Shown here piece by piece: positions 30,014-39,675 of a stretch of 64,000 bases of DNA; the stretch's first letter is position 1; each line of letters starts with the position of its first letter. The notes under the pieces are model-generated. The model saw only the letters and a list, made by a program, of their open reading frames with translations, was not told the DNA's origin and did not search any database. Where the stretch lies: the NCBI RefSeq assembly GCF_018304825.1, contig NZ_CP072648.1:2215501-2279500 (forward strand), given 5' to 3'. This stretch comes from Chloracidobacterium validum (lineage in GTDB: Bacteria > Acidobacteriota > Blastocatellia > Chloracidobacteriales > Chloracidobacteriaceae). The translations under genes and the position numbers were made by a program.

Positions 30014-31282
30014 TTACGCCGGGAGCAACCCTTCTAAGTCGCGCAGGCGTTGAGCCAGACGCAACAGTTCGGCGTCGGTCGTCGGCGCGCCGCCGATGAT
30101 GGATTGGCAGCGTTCCGTCACGGCGCGCCATTCACTTGCCGGCCGCCCAGAACGTTCGGCGGCGGCAGCGCACAGGTCGCCGAGCGGGGTGGTTGTCGGG
30201 AGGCCGGTGTAGCGACAAAGCCGCCGATGAAAGCGCCGGTAGAGGTTCTCAATCGCCAAATCGCGGCTCTCGGCCACCCGCTGGATGCGCGCCATCGCCG
30301 CGACAAACTCAAGCGCATTGGTGCGGGGCTTGACCGGCAAGCGGAGTGGTCGCCCAAAGCGGCGGCCCAGCGTATAGGCAACGAGCAGGCTCAGGGCCGC
30401 CACATGCCACACCATCCAGGGAATGGGCGTTCCCCGGAAGTAGCCGAGAAAGCCCAACAGCCCGCCGTTGGTTGTGCGATAGCCGTGATGGTAATCGTCA
30501 AAAACAATCCGCCCACCGGTCTGACCGGTGAACATACGCGCAAGGTTGACGACAAAACGCGCATTGTCGCCCTCGGCAATGCCCTGGTTGGCGATGATAA
30601 AGGGGTCGCCGACGAAAATGACGCACCCTGCGCCATAGCGTACGTCCACCACTGCCGGGGCGTCATTGACGCCAGCAAGTGGCACCAAACCGGCCGGTGA
30701 GATGCCGTCCCCGAAAAAGTCGTCATCCAGGCTCAGCTTAGGCATCGGACCGAGACTTACCGTCGTGGCATATTCAGAGCAACCCAGCCAAGTCACACCT
30801 TGAAAGAGGCTGCCCGGCTGCCATGGGACGAGGCGCTGTACCGGGACTTTGCCAAAAACCGAACCGGTCTCACCGACCGGCAAGGGCAAACTAGGCTTGA
30901 GCTGGTGGCGGCCCAGTTCGAGTGACCAGTGGCGCTCAAACAGGATGAACGTTCCGCCCTTTGCAATCCACTGAAGTAAAGCCCGCACCTGTTGCCTGTT
31001 GGGTTTGTCCCTTGGCTCAACGAAAATCAGGACACGCACATCCTGGGCATCGGCTAACGCGCGGTAATCTTGCTCCCATCGGCTCACACGCAGGCCTGAT
31101 TCTTGCAGCAGCAGATAGGCGCCCAGCGTGCCGTAAGGCCGCCCGGAGTAAGTCGAGCGGTCGGCGTACACCGGTGACTCTTCATCCGGCTCCGGCTTGA
31201 CGTAAAACAGCAGATTGATGGCGAACAGCAGGACCATCACCCCGATGACAATCAAGCTATTGGTGAAGGTCTGGCGATTCAT
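30014..31282 (-). CDS. DUF4350 domain membrane protein
   Basis: A 422-residue protein with an N-terminal membrane helix (LIVIGVMVLLFAINLLFYV), a DUF4350-type extracytoplasmic domain from about residue 40 (SGRPYGTLGAYLLLQESG), and a further hydrophobic segment near 305-320 before a cytoplasmic tail. DUF4350 genes usually accompany MoxR AAA+ ATPase, DUF58 and DUF4129 genes. Here only the DUF4129-like partner is present, 23 bp upstream. Function unknown; the usual context suggests surface or stress-related complex maturation. Confidence 0.82.
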   Translation of the reverse strand: MNRQTFTNSLIVIGVMVLLFAINLLFYVKPEPDEESPVYADRSTYSGRPYGTLGAYLLLQESGLRVSRWEQDYRALADAQDVRVLIFVEPRDKPNRQQVRALLQWIAKGGTFILFERHWSLELGRHQLKPSLPLPVGETGSVFGKVPVQRLVPWQPGSLFQGVTWLGCSEYATTVSLGPMPKLSLDDDFFGDGISPAGLVPLAGVNDAPAVVDVRYGAGCVIFVGDPFIIANQGIAEGDNARFVVNLARMFTGQTGGRIVFDDYHHGYRTTNGGLLGFLGYFRGTPIPWMVWHVAALSLLVAYTLGRRFGRPLRLPVKPRTNALEFVAAMARIQRVAESRDLAIENLYRRFHRRLCRYTGLPTTTPLGDLCAAAAERSGRPASEWRAVTERCQSIIGGAPTTDAELLRLAQRLRDLEGLLPA

Positions 31283-31305
31283 GGCGGGGTGGCGAACGTC
31301 GAATG

Positions 31306-32382
31306 TCAGGCGGCCGCGGGGACATCAGCCCGCGCTTCCCAGTAACGGGACAGGCAGCGCTCGTAATCCTCGCGGCTGCCCGGGTGCTGTCCGTACCACA
31401 ACCAGTCAAAGCGGTCGGTCAGTTCGCGCATGGCGGGATAGAGGCTGGATTGCGCGCGGACGGCGGCCAGGTATTCGTGGTTGGTCCAAGCTGGGTTGAG
31501 CGGCACAATGCCGCGCTTGTCGAGGTCATGGAGTAACGCAATGTAGATTTTGCGCACCCCCTGTCGCCAGTCACCAGCTTCGGCCGCCGCGCGCGCCTGT
31601 GCCAGGAGTTCGTCGGCATCCATATCGAGCGCAACCGGCTCACCCAAAATGATTCGCGCGCCTTCCTCTACCGACTTGGCTTGGCGTCGCAGGCGACGAA
31701 CGACCCACAAGCTCCCAGCAATCAGCAGCGCCGCGATGCCAATCCATATCCCACCTTGCGCCCACTGGTTCCAGGTACTGAGCCCACCATCCGACTGCCT
31801 ACTTCCCTTCGGGAGCAGCTTTTCCAGCAGTTGAAAAAACCACTCACGAAGCTGCTCCAGTGGGGTTTTGGTTTTTTTGATGGGCTGGAACGCATCACGC
31901 GCGAGAATTTCCTGGATATTCGCGGCGCTACCATCCACCGGTGCGGTCAGGTAACCTTGAACGATGTCGAGTTGGGCTTGCAGCTTAAGGAGATGCTCGC
32001 GCATTTCAGCTTTATCTTCGGAGGCGCACAGGGCATCGAGCGTTTCGCGCAGCGGTTGGTTTCGGACAACAACCTCGCCGGTTGGCGTCTGCACGATGCG
32101 CCGTTCCGGCAACCTGCGGTATAGCTCTTCCTGAAGAGACAGTGGCAGAATTTCCTCGACAGTGACATCTTCCGTCTCGAGCTTGAACCGTATTTCCCAA
32201 ATCTGTTCAACGACCTGTCCAACTTGAGACCGGTAGGCTTCAAGCGGCACGACATCTGAAGGATTCGTGGCAGCGTAGCCGGCGCTCAAGAAACAGGCCA
32301 GGACCAGCGCCGGCACGATTAGCCAACTCAGTCCGGGGTGCTGGCGTGCTCGTCGTGGCGGCTTGGTCATAACCATTGGCAT
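31306..32382 (-). CDS. DUF4129-like membrane protein
   Basis: A protein of about 358 residues. A hydrophobic segment near the start (LSWLIVPALVLACFLSAGY) is followed by a helical extracytoplasmic region, a second membrane segment (WIGIAALLIAGSLWVV) and a C-terminal DUF4129-like domain (WRQGVRKIYIALLHDLDKRG, then LTDRFDWLWYG). Three in-frame ATGs lie at 32382, 32376 and 32370; the first is used, 16 bp after the hbd stop. Paired with the DUF4350 gene. The upstream part of a longer frame overlaps hbd and is rejected. Confidence 0.75.
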   Translation of the reverse strand: MPMVMTKPPRRARQHPGLSWLIVPALVLACFLSAGYAATNPSDVVPLEAYRSQVGQVVEQIWEIRFKLETEDVTVEEILPLSLQEELYRRLPERRIVQTPTGEVVVRNQPLRETLDALCASEDKAEMREHLLKLQAQLDIVQGYLTAPVDGSAANIQEILARDAFQPIKKTKTPLEQLREWFFQLLEKLLPKGSRQSDGGLSTWNQWAQGGIWIGIAALLIAGSLWVVRRLRRQAKSVEEGARIILGEPVALDMDADELLAQARAAAEAGDWRQGVRKIYIALLHDLDKRGIVPLNPAWTNHEYLAAVRAQSSLYPAMRELTDRFDWLWYGQHPGSREDYERCLSRYWEARADVPAAA

Positions 32383-32398
32383 TGAGCGCGGAGGAGGG

Positions 32399-33241
32399 TC
32401 AATACTCATAGAACCCGCGTCCGGTTTTGCGGCCCAGCCAGCCGGCCGCGACATACTGGCGGAGCAGCGGGCAGGCGCGGTACTTTGGGTCGCCAAAGCC
32501 TTCGTAAAGCACATCTAGAATGGCCAGGCATACATCGAGTCCGATGAAGTCGGCCAGGGTCAGTGGCCCCATTGGATGGTTCATGCCAAGCTTCATGATG
32601 CCATCAATTGCCTCACGGGTCGCTACGCCTTCGTAAAGCGCGAACATGGCTTCGTTGAGCATGGGCATCAGGATGCGGTTGGAGACAAAACCCGGAAAAT
32701 CGTTGGCAATCAAACAGGTTTTGCCAAGCTTTGCGCCAAGCTCAAGGATGGCATTGGTGGTGGCGTCGCTTGTCGCGCGGCCACGAATCACCTCCACCAG
32801 TGGCATGACCGGCACCGGATTCATGAAGTGCATGCCAATGACTTGCGTGGGGCGCTTGGTCACGGCTCCAATTTTCGTAATCGAAATTGAAGATGTATTC
32901 GTCGCTAAAATCGCTTCAGGACGGGTCAAGGCATCGAGTTCACTGAAGAGCGCCGCCTTGGCCGCGAAGTTCTCGACGATGGCCTCCACAACGATTTCGG
33001 CGTCTTTGACAGCCGCCAACTCGGTCGTCGGATGAATCCGCGCCAGGATTTCGTCTTTTTGGGCCGGCGTGAGACGCTCTTTTTTGACATCCCGATCGAG
33101 ACTGGCCGCAATGGTCGTCAGGCCTCGGTCGAGGTATTCCGGCGCGACATCCCGCAAAACCACATCAAATCCGGCGCGGGCGGCCACTTGGGCAATGCCA
33201 CTGCCCATCGTTCCTGCGCCAATGACAGCGAATCTACCCAT
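32399..33241 (-). CDS. hbd: 3-hydroxybutyryl-CoA dehydrogenase
   Basis: NAD(P)-dependent 3-hydroxyacyl-CoA dehydrogenase, 280 residues, single-function short form as in butyrate or PHB metabolism. The Rossmann motif GAGTMGSG is at 8-15. NTSSI and the catalytic His138 in [10 protein letters not shown] are present, with [10 protein letters not shown] and [16 protein letters not shown] in the C-terminal domain. It catalyses the reversible 3-hydroxybutyryl-CoA/acetoacetyl-CoA step. Neighbours give no complete pathway. Confidence 0.94.
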   Translation of the reverse strand: MGRFAVIGAGTMGSGIAQVAARAGFDVVLRDVAPEYLDRGLTTIAASLDRDVKKERLTPAQKDEILARIHPTTELAAVKDAEIVVEAIVENFAAKAALFSELDALTRPEAILATNTSSISITKIGAVTKRPTQVIGMHFMNPVPVMPLVEVIRGRATSDATTNAILELGAKLGKTCLIANDFPGFVSNRILMPMLNEAMFALYEGVATREAIDGIMKLGMNHPMGPLTLADFIGLDVCLAILDVLYEGFGDPKYRACPLLRQYVAAGWLGRKTGRGFYEY

Positions 33242-33318
33242 GGTGTTTCCTCACCGTATCCAAGCTAAAACCGGCCGTGGCGAACGCCGATACCGCGCCG
33301 CCATCAACAGTGTAGCCA

Positions 33319-33543
33319 TCAATAGTAGCGGTCACGTTCATCATCCTCGTCATCGTAGTCGTCGTCGTAGTCGTCGTCTTCGTCATCATCCTCGTAGTCA
33401 GATTCGAGGTCGAGTTCAATGGGGTCGAGTCCGACTAAGCGCAGTACCGCGCCGCACTCGTCACACTCGATGATATCGCCTTTGTCGGCGTCTTCGTCCA
33501 CATGAACTGTTGCTTTGCACTCAGGACAGGTTCCCTGCGGCAT
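33319..33543 (-). CDS. LysW-like amino-group carrier protein with acidic C-terminal tail
   Basis: A 74-residue protein. Two CxxC pairs (C6/C9 and C27/C30) form a small zinc-binding fold, and the GTCPECKA and VGLDPIEL segments match LysW, the carrier to which LysX attaches alpha-aminoadipate or glutamate in lysine/arginine synthesis. LysW proteins end in EDWGE, the attachment site. Here residues 47-72 are instead almost all Asp/Glu with Tyr, ending DRYY. The ATG has AAGGAG 11 nt upstream. No lysX, argX or other lys genes are nearby. A relative with another role is likely. Confidence 0.82.
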   Translation of the reverse strand: MPQGTCPECKATVHVDEDADKGDIIECDECGAVLRLVGLDPIELDLESDYEDDDEDDDYDDDYDDEDDERDRYY

Positions 33544-34009
33544 GACCGTTGTTTCTCCTTCAGAAGTGGCAAATGCGCATAGCAAGTCGGGTTGAGGCGA
33601 ACGTAAACCAGCCAGCCCAACGCTGCAAGCCAGTCTTTCGTAGCAAAGGGTGGCACAGGCATTCCTGCCTGTAGCAAAGGGCGGCACAGCCATTCCTGCC
33701 TGTAGAAAGCGTGGCACAGGCATTCCTGCCTGTAGAAAGCGTGGCACAGGCATTCCTGCCTGTAGAAAGCGTGGCACAGGCATTCCTGCCTGTAGCAAAG
33801 CGTGGCACAGGCATTCCTGCCTGTAGCAAAGGGCGGCACAGCCATTCCTGCCTGTAGCAAAGCGTGCCACAGGCATTCCTGCCTGTAGCAAAGGGCGGCA
33901 CAGCCATTCCTGCCTGTAGCAAAGCGTGGCACAGGCATTCCTGCCTGTGGCAAAGGGCGGCAGGACACAGGCAAGAATGCCTGTGCTACCTTGTTCGCTT
34001 TAGATACCC
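33544..34009. other. Intergenic region largely filled by palindromic repeats
   Basis: 466 bp between the LysW-like gene and hpt. Apart from the repeat array at 33640-33990 I see no gene. Open frames span it in three minus-strand frames, but these are a by-product of a repeat unit without stop codons. Confidence 0.7.
33640..33990. repeat. Tandem array of about ten 30-31 bp palindromic repeats
   Basis: Ten consecutive units of 30 or 31 bp from 33640 to 33946, with no spacers, then a partial unit and one inverted divergent copy to about 33990. Each unit holds a hairpin core: ACAGGCA, loop TTCC, TGCCTGT. Two variants occur: type A (GCGTGGCACAGGC) and type B (GGGCGGCACAGCC, one stem mismatch). 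They alternate in units 6-10; units 3-5 are identical and one base shorter. The array could form a row of hairpins in the RNA between hpt and the LysW-like gene. Confidence 0.95.
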
Positions 34010-34549
34010 TCACAGGGACGGATTGAGAATGGCAACATAGGGCAGGTTGCGGTATCGCTCGGCATAATCCAGGCCAAACCCAACCACAAACTCGTTTGGA
34101 ATCGTGAAGCCCACATAGGTCACGTGCACCTCACGTTGCCGCCGTTCCGGCTTGTCGAGGAGGGCCGCCACGCGCACCGAAGCCGCGCCACGCCGGCGAA
34201 ACATATCGAGCAGGTAAGACAAGGTGAGTCCGGTATCCACGATGTCTTCAACAATGATGACTTCCTGCTCCCGGAGACTGGCGTCGAGGTCTTTGAGCAA
34301 GCGCACTTCGCCCGATGACTTGGTTGAAGCGCCATAGCTTGACACGGCGATGAAATCCATCGTCACGGCCAGGTCTATCGTCCGCACCAAGTCCGCGGCA
34401 AATGGCACCGCGCCCTTCAACACCACGACCAGCAACGGCGACCGTCCGGCGTAGTCAGCCGTAATGGCCGCCCCCAACGCTCGAATTCGAGCCTGAATCT
34501 GCTCGGCGGTGAACAAGACACTCAACTGCGGTTGGTCAAATTCCGACAT
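34010..34549 (-). CDS. hpt: Hypoxanthine phosphoribosyltransferase
   Basis: Purine salvage enzyme making IMP or GMP from hypoxanthine or guanine and PRPP. The 179 residues include the PRPP-binding motif VIIVEDIVDTGLT (97-109), LLVVVLKGAVPFAADLVR and the flexible loop SSYGASTKSSGEV. Also typical is the end VGFGLDYAERYRNLPYVAIL. It lies 31 bp downstream of the diguanylate cyclase gene. Confidence 0.95.
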   Translation of the reverse strand: MSEFDQPQLSVLFTAEQIQARIRALGAAITADYAGRSPLLVVVLKGAVPFAADLVRTIDLAVTMDFIAVSSYGASTKSSGEVRLLKDLDASLREQEVIIVEDIVDTGLTLSYLLDMFRRRGAASVRVAALLDKPERRQREVHVTYVGFTIPNEFVVGFGLDYAERYRNLPYVAILNPSL

Positions 34550-34580
34550 ACGTTATCTCCACGCAAAAGGTGAACCGTCA

Positions 34581-36491
34581 TCACCGATGCTCCGCCGGCA
34601 ACGAGGACTCTGGCTGTGACGCGACGGTGACTTGATTCCGTCCATTTCGCTTCGAGGCATAAAGTGCCTTGTCGGCTAGCTCGACCAGTCTGTCGGGGGT
34701 GGTGGCCGCGGAAGACGGTAGGGCCGCGACCCCAAAGCTCGCCGTGATACGGAGGTCGCCGGCCGCCGTGGGAACAGGGCGCGTCTCGATTTGGCGGCGC
34801 AGACGCTCGGCAACATCGCGCGCGCCCTGAACCGGCGTACTCGGCAAGATAACGATGAATTCCTCACCGCCATAGCGACCGGCAATATCGGCGTCACGCA
34901 GCTTACCGCGCACCATCTTGGCCAAGTGCTGCAAGACCTCATTCCCAACCTCATGGCCATAGGTGTCGTTGACTTTTTTGAAATGGTCAATGTCGAACAT
35001 GAGGACAGCCATCTGCCCATTCGCCGCGAGCGTCTTGGCAAATACTTCGGTGAGCTTCGCGCGGACAGTACGGGCGTTGAGCAGCCCAGTGAGGCCGTCC
35101 ACGGTCGCCAGCTCATAGAGCCGAGCCTTTTCCAGTGCGCCGACCAACTGTTGACCGAGCGCCCGTAACATTTCCTCATCTTGCTCTGAAAACGCCCGTG
35201 CCTGGTGGCTCGCCACGCTAATCACACCAAGGGCCTTCTTTTCGGCTTCAAGGGGCACGCCCATCCAGGAACGATAAGGCAGCCGCTCCGTCAGCCAGCG
35301 GTAGCCATAGGAGCCGGCTTCCCGTTCAACATCACTGATGCGCAGTGCCTGCTTATGCTGGATACACCACTCAGCTAGCCCAAGCGCATCCACTTCAGGA
35401 CGAGGAATCTCATGCTCACTGGTCGAGCTGCGCGATTGCCATTGCCCGCTTGGTTGAGCCTGAGCCTCGATTCCCCGGCGTTCAGCCTGTGGGCGATTCA
35501 CAGCGACCGACTGCCACTCCAGGACTTGGGGCTTGATGCTATCTTGTGGAAACAGGTACACCGCCAGTGAATCCGCGCGAAACAAGGCGCGCCCTTCTTC
35601 ATAAAGTGTTTTGAACAACTCGCGGCGTGTCTGGGCCGGATTGCTGAGCGCCCGCCCGACACCGACCAGAATTTTCATTTCGGCAATGGTCCGCTGTTGC
35701 CGTTCTGCCGCCTCACCCTGTTTGCTGAGCAAGGCGACTAGCGCCACCAGCACCGCGCACAAGGAAAAAACAGGGAGGAAGCCGGGCTGGGTGTACACCA
35801 CGGCAATCATTACAGACAAGACGACGGTGGCGAACTCCGCCAGAAAGGTAACGACGGATTGCCGGGCACGCGCTTCCTGTACAAAGACCGTCAGCGAGAT
35901 ACCGCGCACCCATAGGTAAAGGAAGGATATGCTGACCCGCATGACGAAGACAGAGAGGTATATCAGTGGGATGGTCACCAACTCCCGCAGACCATACTGC
36001 GGGTCGGTGTGCCACTCATGGAGATAGCCAGCCTGCTCGACGGTACTTCCAGTCACCCCAATAAATGCCGTCACCCCACCCTGAAACACCAACTCGCCAA
36101 GCACGACATACCAGCCTCCCACCGGCAAGCTACGCTGCACCCGCTCGGCTTGTTGGCTTACCGATTCGAGGATGCCGGCAATGCCAAGTAATGTCACCGT
36201 TACCTCGATGGGGAAGACCAGAATGATCATCACCATGAGACCGTCTTCGGCGAGCGTTGGTGCGTAGGCTTTTGACCGGCGCCGCAAGAAAGCGCAGACC
36301 ATGAGCAAAAGCAAGAAACCGGCCGCCGCCAAGCCATCCCGCTGAAGCCAGAAGCTAAAGGGGTTCCATCGCAGTTTCCCCGGCGTTTTTAGCTCAACGG
36401 CCAGGACGAGAAGCCATAGCAGCGTACCCAGCCCCCACAACAGCAGCCCATACGGTAAACCAAACGGCGTTCGACTAAGCCGGAACGGCAT
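34581..36491 (-). CDS. Membrane GAF-GGDEF diguanylate cyclase
   Basis: A 636-residue protein that should make cyclic di-GMP from two GTP. Residues about 1-250 hold seven to eight hydrophobic segments, a sensor I cannot place in a named family. About 270-450 is a GAF domain, and about 460-625 a GGDEF domain with an active-type GGEEF (541-545). The product-inhibition RxxD site is intact (R532 to D535, five residues before GGEEF). No EAL domain is attached. It is divergent from the mutase gene and upstream of hpt. Confidence 0.92.
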   Translation of the reverse strand: MPFRLSRTPFGLPYGLLLWGLGTLLWLLVLAVELKTPGKLRWNPFSFWLQRDGLAAAGFLLLLMVCAFLRRRSKAYAPTLAEDGLMVMIILVFPIEVTVTLLGIAGILESVSQQAERVQRSLPVGGWYVVLGELVFQGGVTAFIGVTGSTVEQAGYLHEWHTDPQYGLRELVTIPLIYLSVFVMRVSISFLYLWVRGISLTVFVQEARARQSVVTFLAEFATVVLSVMIAVVYTQPGFLPVFSLCAVLVALVALLSKQGEAAERQQRTIAEMKILVGVGRALSNPAQTRRELFKTLYEEGRALFRADSLAVYLFPQDSIKPQVLEWQSVAVNRPQAERRGIEAQAQPSGQWQSRSSTSEHEIPRPEVDALGLAEWCIQHKQALRISDVEREAGSYGYRWLTERLPYRSWMGVPLEAEKKALGVISVASHQARAFSEQDEEMLRALGQQLVGALEKARLYELATVDGLTGLLNARTVRAKLTEVFAKTLAANGQMAVLMFDIDHFKKVNDTYGHEVGNEVLQHLAKMVRGKLRDADIAGRYGGEEFIVILPSTPVQGARDVAERLRRQIETRPVPTAAGDLRITASFGVAALPSSAATTPDRLVELADKALYASKRNGRNQVTVASQPESSLPAEHR

Positions 36492-36696
36492 ACGTGAATT
36501 TCAGATGAGTGGATTCCTGGAGGTCGTGTCCAAAAAGTAACGTTGAAAAAGTAGCCTTGGAAAAGGCGATTGCCGCATCAGTAGGAGGAGAATGTAGCAA
36601 ACACGTCGTCAACAAACTATCATCTCACTACGCGCGTTCTTGCTCAGGGTAATTTCCACAACACGCCTCACCTTGGCGCATCCCCATTGCGGCACT

Positions 36697-38283
<1,587 letters not shown>

Positions 38284-38358
38284 TTGAGCCAAATTCTAGT
38301 TGCGCCAAACGCACTTTTCCGGTCATCGGCCGGTTCGCTCCGATGCACGCCCCTTACC

Positions 38359-39636
38359 ATGCTTGGACTTGATGTCATCCGCCAAAACTTTGAACTGGTC
38401 TGCCAGTCGCTCGTCAACCGTCGGGCCGATCTCACGCTTGATGCCTTCCGCGAACTCGACGTATCCCGCCGCCGCCTCATCGGCGAAGTCGAACAACACA
38501 AAGCGACATTGAATCGCATCAGTCCCCAGATTGGCGCGTTGCTCAAAGCTGGACAGCAAACCGAAGCCGAAGCCAAACGCGCCGAGATGCGCGAGCTGAA
38601 GTCCAGTATCGAAATGCTCGAAGCCGAGCTTGAAAGCGTCGAGCACCGCTTGCAGGAGATTGTCCGCATCATCCCCAATCCGCCCCATGCCTCCGTTCCG
38701 ATTGGCGACGAATCGGCCAACCAAGAAATCAGTCGGTGGGGTGAACCGCGTCAGTTTGATTTTCCTCCAAAGGATCACGTCGAGCTTGGCACGGCGCTGG
38801 GCATCCTGGACCTTGAACGTGCAGCCAAAATCTCCGGCGCGCGCTTCGCCGTGCTCAAAGGTGTTGGGGCCCGGCTCGAACGGGCGCTGATCAGCTTTAT
38901 GCTCGACCTTCACCTCGATGAGCATGGCTACACCGAAGTGCTTCCGCCCTTTCTCGTCAATGGGGATGCGTTATTTGGCACCGGGCAGCTTCCCAAGTTT
39001 GAAGCAGACCTCTTCAAGCTGACCGATGAACGGGGGCTTTATCTCATTCCGACAGCAGAAGTCCCGGTCACGAATTTACACCGCAGCGAAGTACTCGACA
39101 GCGCACAGTTACCGCTGCGGTATGTTGCCTATACGCCCTGTTTTCGGAGCGAAGCCGGCAGCTACGGACGCGATACGCGCGGACTCATTCGCCAACACCA
39201 ATTTGACAAGGTCGAACTGGTCGCCTTTGTCAAACCCGAAGAAAGTTACGCCGAACTCGAACGCCTGACGGCGCATGCCGAAGCCGTTTTGCAGCGCCTC
39301 GAGCTTCCCTACCGCAAGGTTGTCCTGGCGACCGGCGACCTGGGCTTTGCCTCAGCCAAGACCTACGATCTGGAAGTCTGGCTTCCCAGCCAGGGGATGT
39401 ATCGGGAAATTTCTTCCTGTAGCAACTTTGAAGCCTTCCAGGCGCGGCGGGCCGACATTCGGTTTCGACGGGCGGCAGGCGCAAAGCCGGAATTCGTTCA
39501 CACGCTCAACGGCTCGGGCCTGGCCGTTGGACGAACCTGGTTGGCGTTGCTCGAAAATCACCAGCAGCCGGATGGATCGGTGACGATTCCAACGGCGCTC
39601 CGCCCCTACTTGGGTGGGCTGGCGCAGATACCTTGA
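38359..39636 (+). CDS. serS: Seryl-tRNA synthetase
   Basis: Class II aminoacyl-tRNA synthetase charging tRNA-Ser. The ATG at 38359 gives 425 residues, the usual length, and begins [12 protein letters not shown]. The long helical tRNA-binding arm is at about 28-100. Class II motif 2 is around [22 protein letters not shown] and motif 3 around [22 protein letters not shown] (both interrupted here for length). An in-frame TTG at 38284 would add 25 residues and is rejected. It starts 76 bp after the mutase stop. Confidence 0.95.
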   Translation: MLGLDVIRQNFELVCQSLVNRRADLTLDAFRELDVSRRRLIGEVEQHKATLNRISPQIGALLKAGQQTEAEAKRAEMRELKSSIEMLEAELESVEHRLQEIVRIIPNPPHASVPIGDESANQEISRWGEPRQFDFPPKDHVELGTALGILDLERAAKISGARFAVLKGVGARLERALISFMLDLHLDEHGYTEVLPPFLVNGDALFGTGQLPKFEADLFKLTDERGLYLIPTAEVPVTNLHRSEVLDSAQLPLRYVAYTPCFRSEAGSYGRDTRGLIRQHQFDKVELVAFVKPEESYAELERLTAHAEAVLQRLELPYRKVVLATGDLGFASAKTYDLEVWLPSQGMYREISSCSNFEAFQARRADIRFRRAAGAKPEFVHTLNGSGLAVGRTWLALLENHQQPDGSVTIPTALRPYLGGLAQIP

Positions 39637-39675
39637 TGACCACATTGCCAAGGTGCTTACGCGATCAGGAAGGCT

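Noticed and set aside
33319-33543. Rubredoxin or zinc-ribbon transcription factor
   Set aside because: The CPEC and CDEC pairs with VGLDPIEL fit LysW better; rubredoxin CPxCG patterns and spacing do not fit.
33640-33990. CRISPR array
   Set aside because: The repeats follow each other directly with no unique spacers, and no cas genes are in the window.
33435-34013. Cys-rich protein encoded across the repeat array in one of three open minus-strand frames
   Set aside because: The unit has no stop in any of the three frames, so open frames arise automatically. No RBS is seen, and units change length by one base, which breaks each frame's peptide pattern.
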